From Novosphingobium indicum (GTDB taxonomy: Bacteria; Pseudomonadota; Alphaproteobacteria; Sphingomonadales; Sphingomonadaceae), in the NCBI RefSeq assembly GCF_014645195.1, contig NZ_BMLK01000009.1, positions 116,291 through 180,290 of the forward strand: a DNA stretch of 64,000 nucleotides, written 5' to 3'. Below are positions 17,394 to 25,518 of the stretch, piece after piece. The stretch's first letter is position 1; every line of letters starts with the position of its first letter. Made by a program: the position numbers and the translations under genes. The notes under the pieces were generated by a model. It did not search any database, was not told the DNA's origin, and saw nothing but the letters and a program-made list of their open reading frames with translations.

Positions 17394-19589
17394 GTGAAAA
17401 CCGAGGACATGCTTAACATTCGCGACGAATCGAGTGGTGACGACTTCTGCGAGACTTCGCAGCTCGCAGCCTTGCCCGAACGCTTTTACAATCGCGAACT
17501 GAGCTGGCTGGCCTTCAACGAGCGCGTTCTCGCCGAAGCGACCAACCCGAACTATCCGCTTCTCGAACGGCTGCGGTTCCTTTCGATCTCGGGAAGCAAC
17601 ATCGACGAATTCCTGATGGTGCGCGTCGCCGGGCTGGCCGGGCAGGTGCGCCGCCAGATCGAGGAAACCTCCATCGACGGGATGACGCCGTCGCAGACGC
17701 TCTCGGCCACGCACGAAAAGGTTCTCGCGCTCGAGGAAGTCCAGCAGACGATCTGGAGCGGATTGAAGGACGAACTCGCTGGCGAAGGCATCACCGTCGT
17801 GGGCGACCAGAAGCTGGATCACACACGCGAACGCTGGCTCAAGGACTACTTCCTCGAACACATCATGCCGGTAATCACGCCGCAGGCGATCGACCCGGCG
17901 CACCCTTTCCCGTTCGTCGCCAACCAGGGCATCGGCATTCTCTTTTCGCTGACCCGCACCGCCGATGACGCGCCGGTGATGGAGATGGTGCTCATCCCCA
18001 CACCGTTGCCGCGCTTTATCCGCATTCCCGGCGAGGATGCCGCGTGGATCTCTATCGAAGATCTGATCTGCCGCCACGCGACGCAGCTCTTCCCGGGCTT
18101 CCGCGTCAACGGACACGGCGTGTTCCGCGTCCTGCGCGACAGCGACCTCGAGATCGAGGAAGATGCCGAGGATCTGGTGCGCTACTTCCGCACCGCCATC
18201 CAGCGCCGCCGCCGCGGCCTCGTGATCGTGCTGCAACTGCAGGGCAAGTTCGACCCTGCGGCCGAAGAACTGCTGCGCACCCAGCTCGGGCTCGACCGCG
18301 CACTGGTGATGAAGACCGAGGGGCTCATCGGCTTCACCGGCCTTTCCGCGATCTGCGACGAGGACCGGCCCGACCTCAAGTTCGAACCCTATTCCCCGCG
18401 CTATCCCGAGCGCATTCTCGAACACGATGGCGACATCTTCGCGGCGATCCGCGAAAAGGACATCGTCATCCAGCACCCCTACGAGAGCTTCGAGGTGGTG
18501 ATCGATTTCCTGCGTCAGGCCGCACGCGATCCGGACGTGATCGCGATCAAGCAGACGCTCTACCGTGCAGGCAAGCAATCGGGCATCATCAATGCCCTCA
18601 TCGCCGCTGCCGAACAGGGCAAGTCGGTCACCGCCGTCGTCGAGCTGAAGGCGCGCTTCGACGAGGAGCAGAACCTGCTCTGGGCCAGCCAGCTCGAACG
18701 CGCCGGCGTGCAGGTGATCTACGGCTTCGTCGACTGGAAGACCCACGCCAAGTGCTCGATGGTCGTGCGCCGCGAGGGAGACGGCGATGCCGGGGGCTAT
18801 CGCACCTACTGCCACTTCGGCACTGGAAACTATCACCCGATCACCGCGCGCATCTATACCGACATTTCCTATTTCACCGCCGATCCGGCGGCCGGACGCG
18901 ACGCGGGCAAGCTGTTCAACTTCATCACGGGGTACGTCGAGCCCAAGCGCACCGAACTGTTTTCGATCTCGCCGATCTCGCTGCGCTCGCGTCTCTATGA
19001 ACTGATCGATGCCGAAATCGCCCATGCCAAGGCCGGGAAGCCTGCGGCGATCTGGGCCAAGATGAATTCGCTGACCGATCCGGACCTGATCGACCGCCTC
19101 TATGCCGCCAGCCAGGAAGGCGTGGAAATCAGCCTTATCATCCGCGGCATCTGCTGCCTGCGGCCGGGCATTACCGGGCTTTCGGAAAACATCGCGGTCA
19201 AATCGGTGATCGGGCGCTTCCTCGAACACTGCCGCATCTGGGCCTTCGCCAACGGCGCCCATTTGCCCAACCGCCGCGCGCGGGTGCTGATCACCTCCGC
19301 CGACGGCATGAGCCGCAATCTCGACCGCCGCGTCGAGATCATGGTGCCGATGCGCAACAAGACGGTGCACGACCAGATCCTCGACCAGGTGATGATGGCC
19401 AACCTGCTGGACACCGAACAGAGCTGGCTGCTCAACCCGGACGGCACCTACGAGCGCGTGGGCAAGGTCGAAAAGCCTTTCAACCTGCACCGTTACTTCA
19501 TGACGAATCCGTCGCTGTCGGGACGCGGCGCGGCAATTGGCAGTGGACGAAAAGTGCCGAAGCTCTCGCTAAGGCGCGGGCATATCTGA
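17394..19589 (+). CDS. ppk1: Polyphosphate kinase 1
   Basis: A 731-residue PPK1, which reversibly polymerises the terminal phosphate of ATP into polyphosphate. The N-terminal domain starts RFYNRELSWLAFNERVLAEA. The phospholipase-D-like catalytic domains contain the autophosphorylated His in CHFGTGNYHP near residue 474, and DISYFTADP follows. Translation is read from a GTG at 17394, which AAGGGACC precedes at good spacing; an ATG at 17409 is in frame. It is followed after 54 bp by ppx, so the enzymes that make and degrade polyphosphate are paired. No Pho box was seen upstream. Confidence 0.96.
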   Translation: MKTEDMLNIRDESSGDDFCETSQLAALPERFYNRELSWLAFNERVLAEATNPNYPLLERLRFLSISGSNIDEFLMVRVAGLAGQVRRQIEETSIDGMTPSQTLSATHEKVLALEEVQQTIWSGLKDELAGEGITVVGDQKLDHTRERWLKDYFLEHIMPVITPQAIDPAHPFPFVANQGIGILFSLTRTADDAPVMEMVLIPTPLPRFIRIPGEDAAWISIEDLICRHATQLFPGFRVNGHGVFRVLRDSDLEIEEDAEDLVRYFRTAIQRRRRGLVIVLQLQGKFDPAAEELLRTQLGLDRALVMKTEGLIGFTGLSAICDEDRPDLKFEPYSPRYPERILEHDGDIFAAIREKDIVIQHPYESFEVVIDFLRQAARDPDVIAIKQTLYRAGKQSGIINALIAAAEQGKSVTAVVELKARFDEEQNLLWASQLERAGVQVIYGFVDWKTHAKCSMVVRREGDGDAGGYRTYCHFGTGNYHPITARIYTDISYFTADPAAGRDAGKLFNFITGYVEPKRTELFSISPISLRSRLYELIDAEIAHAKAGKPAAIWAKMNSLTDPDLIDRLYAASQEGVEISLIIRGICCLRPGITGLSENIAVKSVIGRFLEHCRIWAFANGAHLPNRRARVLITSADGMSRNLDRRVEIMVPMRNKTVHDQILDQVMMANLLDTEQSWLLNPDGTYERVGKVEKPFNLHRYFMTNPSLSGRGAAIGSGRKVPKLSLRRGHI

Positions 19590-19643
19590 CATAGGGGCGA
19601 CAGGTAGCCTGGAACATCGGGCGCAGTGATTCGTCTGGATTGA

Positions 19644-21125
19644 ATGATCGGCATCAGCCACTCCACCCGGAAGCGCGCCATCATCGACATAGGGTCGAAC
19701 ACGGTGCGCCTTGTCGTGTACAACGGCCCTCCCCGTGCGCCGGTGGTTATCCTCAACGAAAAGGTGAACGCGCGGCTGGGCAAGGACCTCGGCCGTACCG
19801 GCGCCATTTCCGACAAGTCCATGCGCACCGCGCTGCCTGCCCTCGCCCGCTTTGCAGAACTGCTGAAGCTGCTGGAGGTGGAGACGGTCGAATGCGTCGC
19901 CACCGCGGCCGCACGCGATGCCAGCAACGGGCCCCGGTTCCTCGACGCCGTCCGCGGCTTCGGCCTTTCGCCCCGCCTGCTGTCGGGCGAGGAGGAAGCC
20001 CGCGCCAGCGCCATGGGCGTGATCGCTGCCTTCCCCGGCGCCCACGGCGTCGTCGCGGATCTGGGTGGCGGCAGCCTGGAACTGGTCGAAGTCGACCGCG
20101 GTACCAGCGGCAGCGGCATCACCCTGCCCTTCGGCACCCTGCGCCTCGCCGACCTGCGCGCGGACGGGCCTGCCAGATTCGCCGAAACCGTCCGCGAGGG
20201 GCTGGAGCGCGTCGCCTGGCATCAGGGCGTGGACCTGCCGCTCTATATCGTCGGCGGTTCCTGGCGTGCGCTCGCACTGCAGGCGATGCGCGTGCTGAAC
20301 TGGCCGGTGGACGATCCGCACGGCTTCGAACTCACCGCCCCCGAAGCGCTCAAGATCGCGCGCCTGTTCGCCAAGGGCAAGGTGGAGAACCCCGACCCGC
20401 GCATTTCCAATTCGCGCCTCGGCACGCTGCCCGATGCCGCCGCGCTTATGGCGGAAGTCGTAACGCAGCTTTCGCCGTCGCGGCTGGTCTTCTCATCATG
20501 GGGCCTGCGCGAAGGCCTGCTCCACGCGCAGCTCGAACCCGAAGTGCAGGCGCAGGACCCGATGCTGGCAAGTGTCGCCGGCTTCACCATGGGTGCGCGC
20601 GTGACGGCGGCAGATGCCGTAGCGGTATGCGATTGGACCGGCCCCGTGTGCGACGAGGACCCGAGCGAAGGCAAGCTGCGTCAGGCCGCGACCCTGCTGG
20701 CGCTCGCCGCCATGCGCACCGAACCGAACCTGCGCACCGAGGAAGCCATGACCTGGGCGCTGCGCAAGCGCTGGATCGGCCTCGACATGCATGGGCGCGG
20801 GATGATGGCGATGACGATCTTCGCCAATTCAGGGCTCACCGATGTGCCCGAACAGCTTTCCCGCCTCGCCACCCCGAAGGACTTCAACCGCGCCATCGCC
20901 TGGGGGCTCGCGGTGCGCTTGTGCCGCCGGCTCCATGGCGGCAGTCCCAAGGCCCTCGCCTGGACCTCGCTGAAGCGCGACGGAAAGCAGATTACGCTCA
21001 CTCTGTCCGAGCGAGCGCTTCCGCTGTTTGCCAGCAGCACGACCAAGGACCTGAGGGCGCTTGCCGACTGCCTGGGCTTGCAGTGGTGCATAAGAAGCGA
21101 AAGCGACGTTCTCGCCGAGGGGTGA
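19644..21125 (+). CDS. ppx: Exopolyphosphatase / guanosine pentaphosphatase family protein
   Basis: A 493-residue Ppx/GppA protein of the actin-like ATPase fold. The phosphate-1 motif is IDIGSNTVRLVVY near residue 14 and the phosphate-2 motif is VADLGGGSLELVEVD near residue 140; LPFGTLRLADL and VGGSWRAL follow. It hydrolyses polyphosphate from the ends, or pppGpp to ppGpp. An extended C-terminal HD-like helical region (from about 310) completes the protein. Start at ATG 19644. It follows ppk1 on the same strand and is probably co-transcribed. Confidence 0.94.
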   Translation: MIGISHSTRKRAIIDIGSNTVRLVVYNGPPRAPVVILNEKVNARLGKDLGRTGAISDKSMRTALPALARFAELLKLLEVETVECVATAAARDASNGPRFLDAVRGFGLSPRLLSGEEEARASAMGVIAAFPGAHGVVADLGGGSLELVEVDRGTSGSGITLPFGTLRLADLRADGPARFAETVREGLERVAWHQGVDLPLYIVGGSWRALALQAMRVLNWPVDDPHGFELTAPEALKIARLFAKGKVENPDPRISNSRLGTLPDAAALMAEVVTQLSPSRLVFSSWGLREGLLHAQLEPEVQAQDPMLASVAGFTMGARVTAADAVAVCDWTGPVCDEDPSEGKLRQAATLLALAAMRTEPNLRTEEAMTWALRKRWIGLDMHGRGMMAMTIFANSGLTDVPEQLSRLATPKDFNRAIAWGLAVRLCRRLHGGSPKALAWTSLKRDGKQITLTLSERALPLFASSTTKDLRALADCLGLQWCIRSESDVLAEG

Positions 21126-21157
21126 GCCTCTACTGGAAATGTCTGCACTTCAAACAC

Positions 21158-21232
21158 CGCTCATCCTTAGCTTGTCGAAGGATGCAGAACCGAGGTTGCA
21201 CAGGCGCCCTTCGGCAAGCTCAGGACAAGCGG
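21158..21232. repeat. Dispersed palindromic repeat (AGCTTGTCGAAGG type), copy 1
   Basis: Two imperfect inverted arms, CTTAGCTTGTCGAAGG and CCCTTCGGCAAGCTCAGG, are extended outward by ACCGCTCATC and GACAAGCGG. The element can fold into one hairpin and lies between the convergent ppx and virB11 genes. A second copy is at 41823-41901, also between convergent genes. This family is common between sphingomonad genes and may double as a transcription barrier. Confidence 0.7.
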
Positions 21233-21260
21233 CTGTTTGGGTTGAAACGCTGGTGAAACC

Positions 21261-22340
21261 TCAGACCAGCGTGGAAGTCTCCGCAATCTGGCTGATGCCG
21301 CGCTTGCCGTCCTGACGGTCCAGCTGGACGACGATATCGATCACCGAGGCAGCGTATTCGAGCGTCTCCGCGCGGGTGAGGCCGATGTTCGACTGCATCG
21401 CCATAAGCCCGATCTGCTCCAATGCACCGCGCGGGGTGTTGGCGTGGACGGTCGAGAACGAACCGGGGTGGCCGGTGTTGATCGCGCGAAGGAAGGACAC
21501 GGTCTCGGTGCCGCGCAGCTCGCCCAGTACGATGCGGTCGGGGCGCAGGCGCAGCGCGGCCTGCAGCAGATCGTTGGCCGAGACCTTGGCCTCGCCGAGT
21601 TCGCCCTTCACGGCGATGAGGCCGACGCCATTGGCGCCCGGCAGCCGCAGTTCGGCGGTGTCTTCCACCAGCACCACGCGCTCGTGCTCCGGAATTTCGG
21701 AGAGCATGGCGTTGAGGAAGGTCGTCTTGCCGGTCGAGGTACCGCCCGAGATCAGGATCGTACGGCGGCGGCGGATGGCGTCGCGCAGGAAGGCGATGGG
21801 CTCGGCCATGGCATCGGGCGCAGGCTCCTCACGCGGCGGCGTGATCGGGCCGCGGTCGTAGGCGTCAAGCGGCAGTTCGAGCAGGCGGTGACGGCGGATC
21901 GCCATGGCCCAGTTGGCGCGCGTCGCCGGCGGGCCGACGAGCTGAATACGCGCCCCGCCCCCTCCTTGTGCATTGGGCCCGGGACCATAAGCCGGCAGCG
22001 TCGCGGAGAGCAGCGGGTGCTCGCGGTTGATGCCCTGGTGGCTGATGCGCGCGACCTGCTCAGCCAGACGCTGCAGCAGGCGGTTGTCCATCTCCGGCAG
22101 CGCGATGTGCTGCATGCCGGGATACGCGGCATCCTCGATCCACACTTCGCCGGGCCGGTTGACGAGAATTTCCGTCACCGTCTCGCGGTCGAGCCAGGGG
22201 CGCAGCGGGGCCAGATAAGCGTCGAGATAGACCGAGCGCGGTGCCTGTACCTCCGGCACGCTGCCGCCGCCGATGGGAGGCTCAGACATGGCCAGTGGTC
22301 CGGCGTTTCGTTCCGGCTGCAGGGGAAGGATTTCTGCCAT
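21261..22340 (-). CDS. virB11: VirB11-type secretion ATPase
   Basis: A 359-residue hexameric traffic ATPase that energises type IV secretion at the inner membrane. An N-terminal domain (VYLDAYLAPLRPWLDRETVTEILVNRPGEVW, read in part) precedes the RecA-like domain. The Walker A motif is GGTSTGKTT near residue 203, the Asp box is VLVEDTAEL, Walker B is ALRLRPDRIVLGELRG, and the His box is GHPGSFSTVHAN. It is the last gene of the VirB operon and is preceded by virB10 with a 6-bp gap. Confidence 0.95.
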   Translation of the reverse strand: MAEILPLQPERNAGPLAMSEPPIGGGSVPEVQAPRSVYLDAYLAPLRPWLDRETVTEILVNRPGEVWIEDAAYPGMQHIALPEMDNRLLQRLAEQVARISHQGINREHPLLSATLPAYGPGPNAQGGGGARIQLVGPPATRANWAMAIRRHRLLELPLDAYDRGPITPPREEPAPDAMAEPIAFLRDAIRRRRTILISGGTSTGKTTFLNAMLSEIPEHERVVLVEDTAELRLPGANGVGLIAVKGELGEAKVSANDLLQAALRLRPDRIVLGELRGTETVSFLRAINTGHPGSFSTVHANTPRGALEQIGLMAMQSNIGLTRAETLEYAASVIDIVVQLDRQDGKRGISQIAETSTLV

Positions 22341-22346
22341 TGCCGA

Positions 22347-23435
22347 TCACTGGACCTTGCTGAAATCGAGGTCCTTGGCGGTGAACACGCGGATCGGTTC
22401 GCCCTGACGCACGCGGATCGTCGGGCCGACGCTGGCGCTGTTCTGCACCGCCGCGGCTGCCGCCGACTGGCCGCCACCGATCACCACATTGGCGCCGCTG
22501 GAAACGAGCGAGGACAGACCGCCCACGACCGAAAGCAGCATGGCCGAGCCGAAGCGCTCGAAGAAGTGGCTCTTCACCTTGCCCGGCAGGCCGGTCTCGC
22601 CGCCGAACGCGATCGCGGGCGAACCGAGGTTCACCGAGACGCCGTCCGGACGGATCAGGCGGGTCCAGATCACGTAGGCACGCTTCTGGCCTGCGGAGAG
22701 ACCGCTCTTGTACTGGCCGATCAGGCGCGAGGAGCGCGGGACGAGGACGTTCTTGCCGTCGAAGCTGCGCACATCGGTCGAAACGATGGCGCGCACGTAG
22801 CCGGGCACGTCGGTATCGATCGCGGTTTCCAGCACTGCCGGGATCAGCGTACCCTGCGTCACCGTGGTCGCCGGGTCGAAAGAGCTGGCCGCCGTTGCGG
22901 TCGAGCCGGTGCCCGCCAGACGCGCGGCGAAATCCTCGTTGGCATTGCCGCTGCTCTTGAAGGCCTCACCGGCAGCCGGGGCAGCGCCCGTGCCGTTGGC
23001 GCCCGCGTCGAAGACGACCGTCGGGCTGGCATAGGGATTGGACTGCGGCATGGCAGAGGGGTTCTGCGCGGGCGGAGCCGCGAGAACCGGCGACGGCGCC
23101 GGTGCGGGAAGCGCGGCCGGGCGAGGTTCGGGCTGCGGCGCAGGCGCGACCGCGGCCGGAGACGGTGCAGGCTGCGGCGCCGCGGCAGGCTGCGGGGCGG
23201 CATCGCCGCTCGGGCCATTGCGGGCCGAGTTCATCGTCAACAGGGTAAGCCCGCCCAGCGCCCCGACGATCAGGATTCCGGCGGCCAGGCCGAGGCCGTC
23301 GCCCTTCTTGCGCTGCGAAACCTGCGGCAGGACGTTGCGCGTGGCGAGATCGATGACCTGCGCGCCGTCGCCTTCGCGCGGATCGGTGCTGGCTTCGGGC
23401 GTGAGGCGTTCACGCAGGGACGAATTGGGTGCCAT
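22347..23435 (-). CDS. virB10: VirB10-type core-complex protein (TrbI/VirB10)
   Basis: A 362-residue protein with a cytoplasmic N-terminus, one transmembrane helix (LGLAAGILIVGALGGLTLL, about 49-67), a long Pro/Ala-rich periplasmic stretch (about 75-135) and a C-terminal TrbI domain. The TrbI domain contains TQGTLIPAVLETAIDTDVPG, VLVPRSSRLIGQYKSG and IRVRQGEPIRVF. VirB10 spans both membranes and senses ATPase energy in type IV secretion. The antenna segment FFERFGSAMLLSVVGGLSSL is present. It is separated from virB9 by 3 bp. Confidence 0.95.
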   Translation of the reverse strand: MAPNSSLRERLTPEASTDPREGDGAQVIDLATRNVLPQVSQRKKGDGLGLAAGILIVGALGGLTLLTMNSARNGPSGDAAPQPAAAPQPAPSPAAVAPAPQPEPRPAALPAPAPSPVLAAPPAQNPSAMPQSNPYASPTVVFDAGANGTGAAPAAGEAFKSSGNANEDFAARLAGTGSTATAASSFDPATTVTQGTLIPAVLETAIDTDVPGYVRAIVSTDVRSFDGKNVLVPRSSRLIGQYKSGLSAGQKRAYVIWTRLIRPDGVSVNLGSPAIAFGGETGLPGKVKSHFFERFGSAMLLSVVGGLSSLVSSGANVVIGGGQSAAAAAVQNSASVGPTIRVRQGEPIRVFTAKDLDFSKVQ

Positions 23436-23438
23436 GGA

Positions 23439-24290
23439 TCAGTTCCCCCCGTTCGCGGCTGCCGGGGCAACCGCAGGATTGGACGTGTTCGCGGCCATCG
23501 CCGCCGAAGTGTGGACGCGCTCGGGCTGGGTATTCTCCAGCTCCGCACTGGCCTTGCCGGATCGCAGGATAATCTTTTTCGGAACGTCCGAGATGACGAT
23601 GGTCGATCCGCGCACGGCGTAGTTGACCGGGCCTTCCTCACCCTTCTCGTTCTCGATCAGGATCGCCGGGACCGAAGCCTTCTCCGGCCAGAGCAGATAC
23701 GTCGCATCGCCGTCGTCATAGACCCGCGCGGGCATCAGCTTGTCCGAACCGGTGCGCTTCCACGCAAAGTTCAGGATCGCCGGATCGGCCGGGGCGGCTA
23801 CCGGATCGCCGGTCGCGAGGGCCTGCTCCGCCGGGGTCAGCGCGGCCAGCGCCTCGCCCGGTGTGGGCGCGGCGACAGGCTCGTCCTTGTAGGTGAAGCG
23901 CAGCATGTAGAGCGGCTTCGCCTTGGGCGAGGCGACGAGGTCGAAGAAATAGGTGTGACGGTTGGTCACCACTGTCATGTTGGTGCGGGCGGTGGCTTCG
24001 AGCGGCTTCACGAAAAGCAGGTCGGCGCGCTTGTTGGGCGTGATCTGCCATGACTGCGAGTCGCCCACGGCCACGTTCTCGATGGCTTCGCCGTCGCCAA
24101 AGGCAATAGCGGCCTGAATGCCGGCCTTGCCATCGATGCGCACCACTTCGCTGTCGCTGTAGGGATGCTGGACGAGGCGGTCATCATTCGCCTTCACACC
24201 TTCGGCGTGCGCGGGCGGGACAACACCCACCAGCAGCATGGGGGCCAGAAGCGGCGTCAGGGCGCGCAGCCGGTTCGGCTTGCGGGTCAT
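23439..24290 (-). CDS. virB9: VirB9-type outer-membrane core-complex protein
   Basis: A 283-residue periplasmic protein with an N-terminal signal peptide (MTRKPNRLRALTPLL onward, cleavage around PPAHA). The N-terminal CagX/VirB9 domain contains QAAIAFGDGEAIENVAVGDS and NRHTYFFDL. The C-terminal domain has NFAWKRTGSDKLMPARVYDDG and ENEKGEEGPVNYAVRGSTIV. The start at 24290 overlaps the end of virB6 by four bases; a longer frame upstream is only the shadow of virB6. VirB9 normally needs the lipoprotein VirB7 for anchoring, and no virB7 is visible here. Confidence 0.93.
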   Translation of the reverse strand: MTRKPNRLRALTPLLAPMLLVGVVPPAHAEGVKANDDRLVQHPYSDSEVVRIDGKAGIQAAIAFGDGEAIENVAVGDSQSWQITPNKRADLLFVKPLEATARTNMTVVTNRHTYFFDLVASPKAKPLYMLRFTYKDEPVAAPTPGEALAALTPAEQALATGDPVAAPADPAILNFAWKRTGSDKLMPARVYDDGDATYLLWPEKASVPAILIENEKGEEGPVNYAVRGSTIVISDVPKKIILRSGKASAELENTQPERVHTSAAMAANTSNPAVAPAAANGGN

Positions 24291-25516
24291 CGTGTCTTCT
24301 CCTTGACCGGCAGCCTGCCGGCATCGTTCGAGGCGCTGCGGAACCGGCTGCCGATCCCGCGCGTGCGCGCTGCATTGTCGCCCGAGCGCAGCGGCTCGAT
24401 CCCGCCGCCGCTCACCTGGGTAATTACCGTGCGTCGTTCGCTGGCGCGTGCACCGCCGCCATCCTGCGCCGGTGCCTCGGCCATGGCCGAAGCGCCTGCA
24501 GTCGCAATGCCGGACGTACGGCTCTGATGGGCAGGCGTGGCGTAGGCCTGAGCCGGCGCGGCAGGAGCCGGAGCCGGCGATTCCTGACCGCCGCGCGCTC
24601 CGCGCTCGCCCTCTTCGCCAGCAAGGCCGAAGACCTTCCAGCCCGCCGCCATCGTCGCAGCGACTTTCACCACCATGATCATCAGCGCGACATGCACCGC
24701 CGCGACAAGGAAGAACGCCATGGCCGCGCGGCCATCGATCTCGCCAAGCGCGGCGCTCTGCACGAGACCGGAGATGATCGGCACCAGCAGTTCCAGCGTG
24801 ATCCCGCCGCCCAGCACCACGAACAGCGGCGTGATCGCCGTGAGCGCAAGCCCGCGCAGCCAGCCAGCCGTGAGTCCGCGCGTGCCGTTGAACAGCGCCA
24901 GCACCACGAAGATCGGGCCAATCGCCAGGAGCACCGCCAGGGCAATGCGCGCCGTCAGCAGCACACCGACCGTGCCAAGCAGCAGCAGCAACGCACCCAT
25001 CCACATGATCGTTTCGGGCGTGAGCATACCGGCACCGGCAGCCGCAGCCGCCTGACCGCCGCCTTCACCGCCCTGCCCGGCCCCGTTCGAGGCAATGTCC
25101 GAAATCGCGCCGAACACGATGTCGATGCGGTCGCCGAAGATCGTCGTCGCCGATCCCTTCACGCCCATCAGGATGCCGGCAATCCAGTCGGGCCCGCCGA
25201 GCGCGAGGTTCCACACCACGCTCTGATAGGCAATCCAGCTCGTCGCGAAGGTCAGCACCACGCCGACGCGCAGCATGCGCGGAGTGAGTGCGGAGACACC
25301 CAGCGCCGAGCGACCGGTCAGCAGCGAATAGGCGAAGAAGGCGATATAGAGCGTGAGCAGGATCGTCAGCACCGGCGCCATCGCACCGCCCGCGCCGAAC
25401 AGGCGGCCGAAAGCGCTGGCGGCCATCTCGTTGGCCACGCAGTCGACGGCGCGCAGTGCGGGGGCGACCCCGGCGGAAGCGACTTCGGTCAGCTGATCGC
25501 AGGCACCGGCCATCAC
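24287..25516 (-). CDS. virB6: VirB6/TrbL-type inner-membrane protein
   Basis: A 409-residue polytopic membrane protein with about seven hydrophobic segments between residues 45 and 300. They include APVLTILLTLYIAFFAYSLL, MWMGALLLLLGTVGVLLTA and IALAVLLAIGPIFVVLALF; the last is the conserved VirB6 core. A large loop with Gly/Ala runs lies near residues 145-165. The C-terminal ~100 residues are an Ala/Pro-rich disordered tail without membrane segments, as in several sphingomonad VirB6 proteins. It overlaps virB9 by four bases and follows virB4 after 2 bp. Confidence 0.92.
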   Translation of the reverse strand: MMAGACDQLTEVASAGVAPALRAVDCVANEMAASAFGRLFGAGGAMAPVLTILLTLYIAFFAYSLLTGRSALGVSALTPRMLRVGVVLTFATSWIAYQSVVWNLALGGPDWIAGILMGVKGSATTIFGDRIDIVFGAISDIASNGAGQGGEGGGQAAAAAGAGMLTPETIMWMGALLLLLGTVGVLLTARIALAVLLAIGPIFVVLALFNGTRGLTAGWLRGLALTAITPLFVVLGGGITLELLVPIISGLVQSAALGEIDGRAAMAFFLVAAVHVALMIMVVKVAATMAAGWKVFGLAGEEGERGARGGQESPAPAPAAPAQAYATPAHQSRTSGIATAGASAMAEAPAQDGGGARASERRTVITQVSGGGIEPLRSGDNAARTRGIGSRFRSASNDAGRLPVKEKTR

Positions 25517-25518
25517 GC

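Noticed and set aside
21158..21232. CRISPR-like array at the palindromic repeat regions
   Set aside because: There are only two inverted arms per locus and no direct repeats with regular spacers; no cas gene is present.
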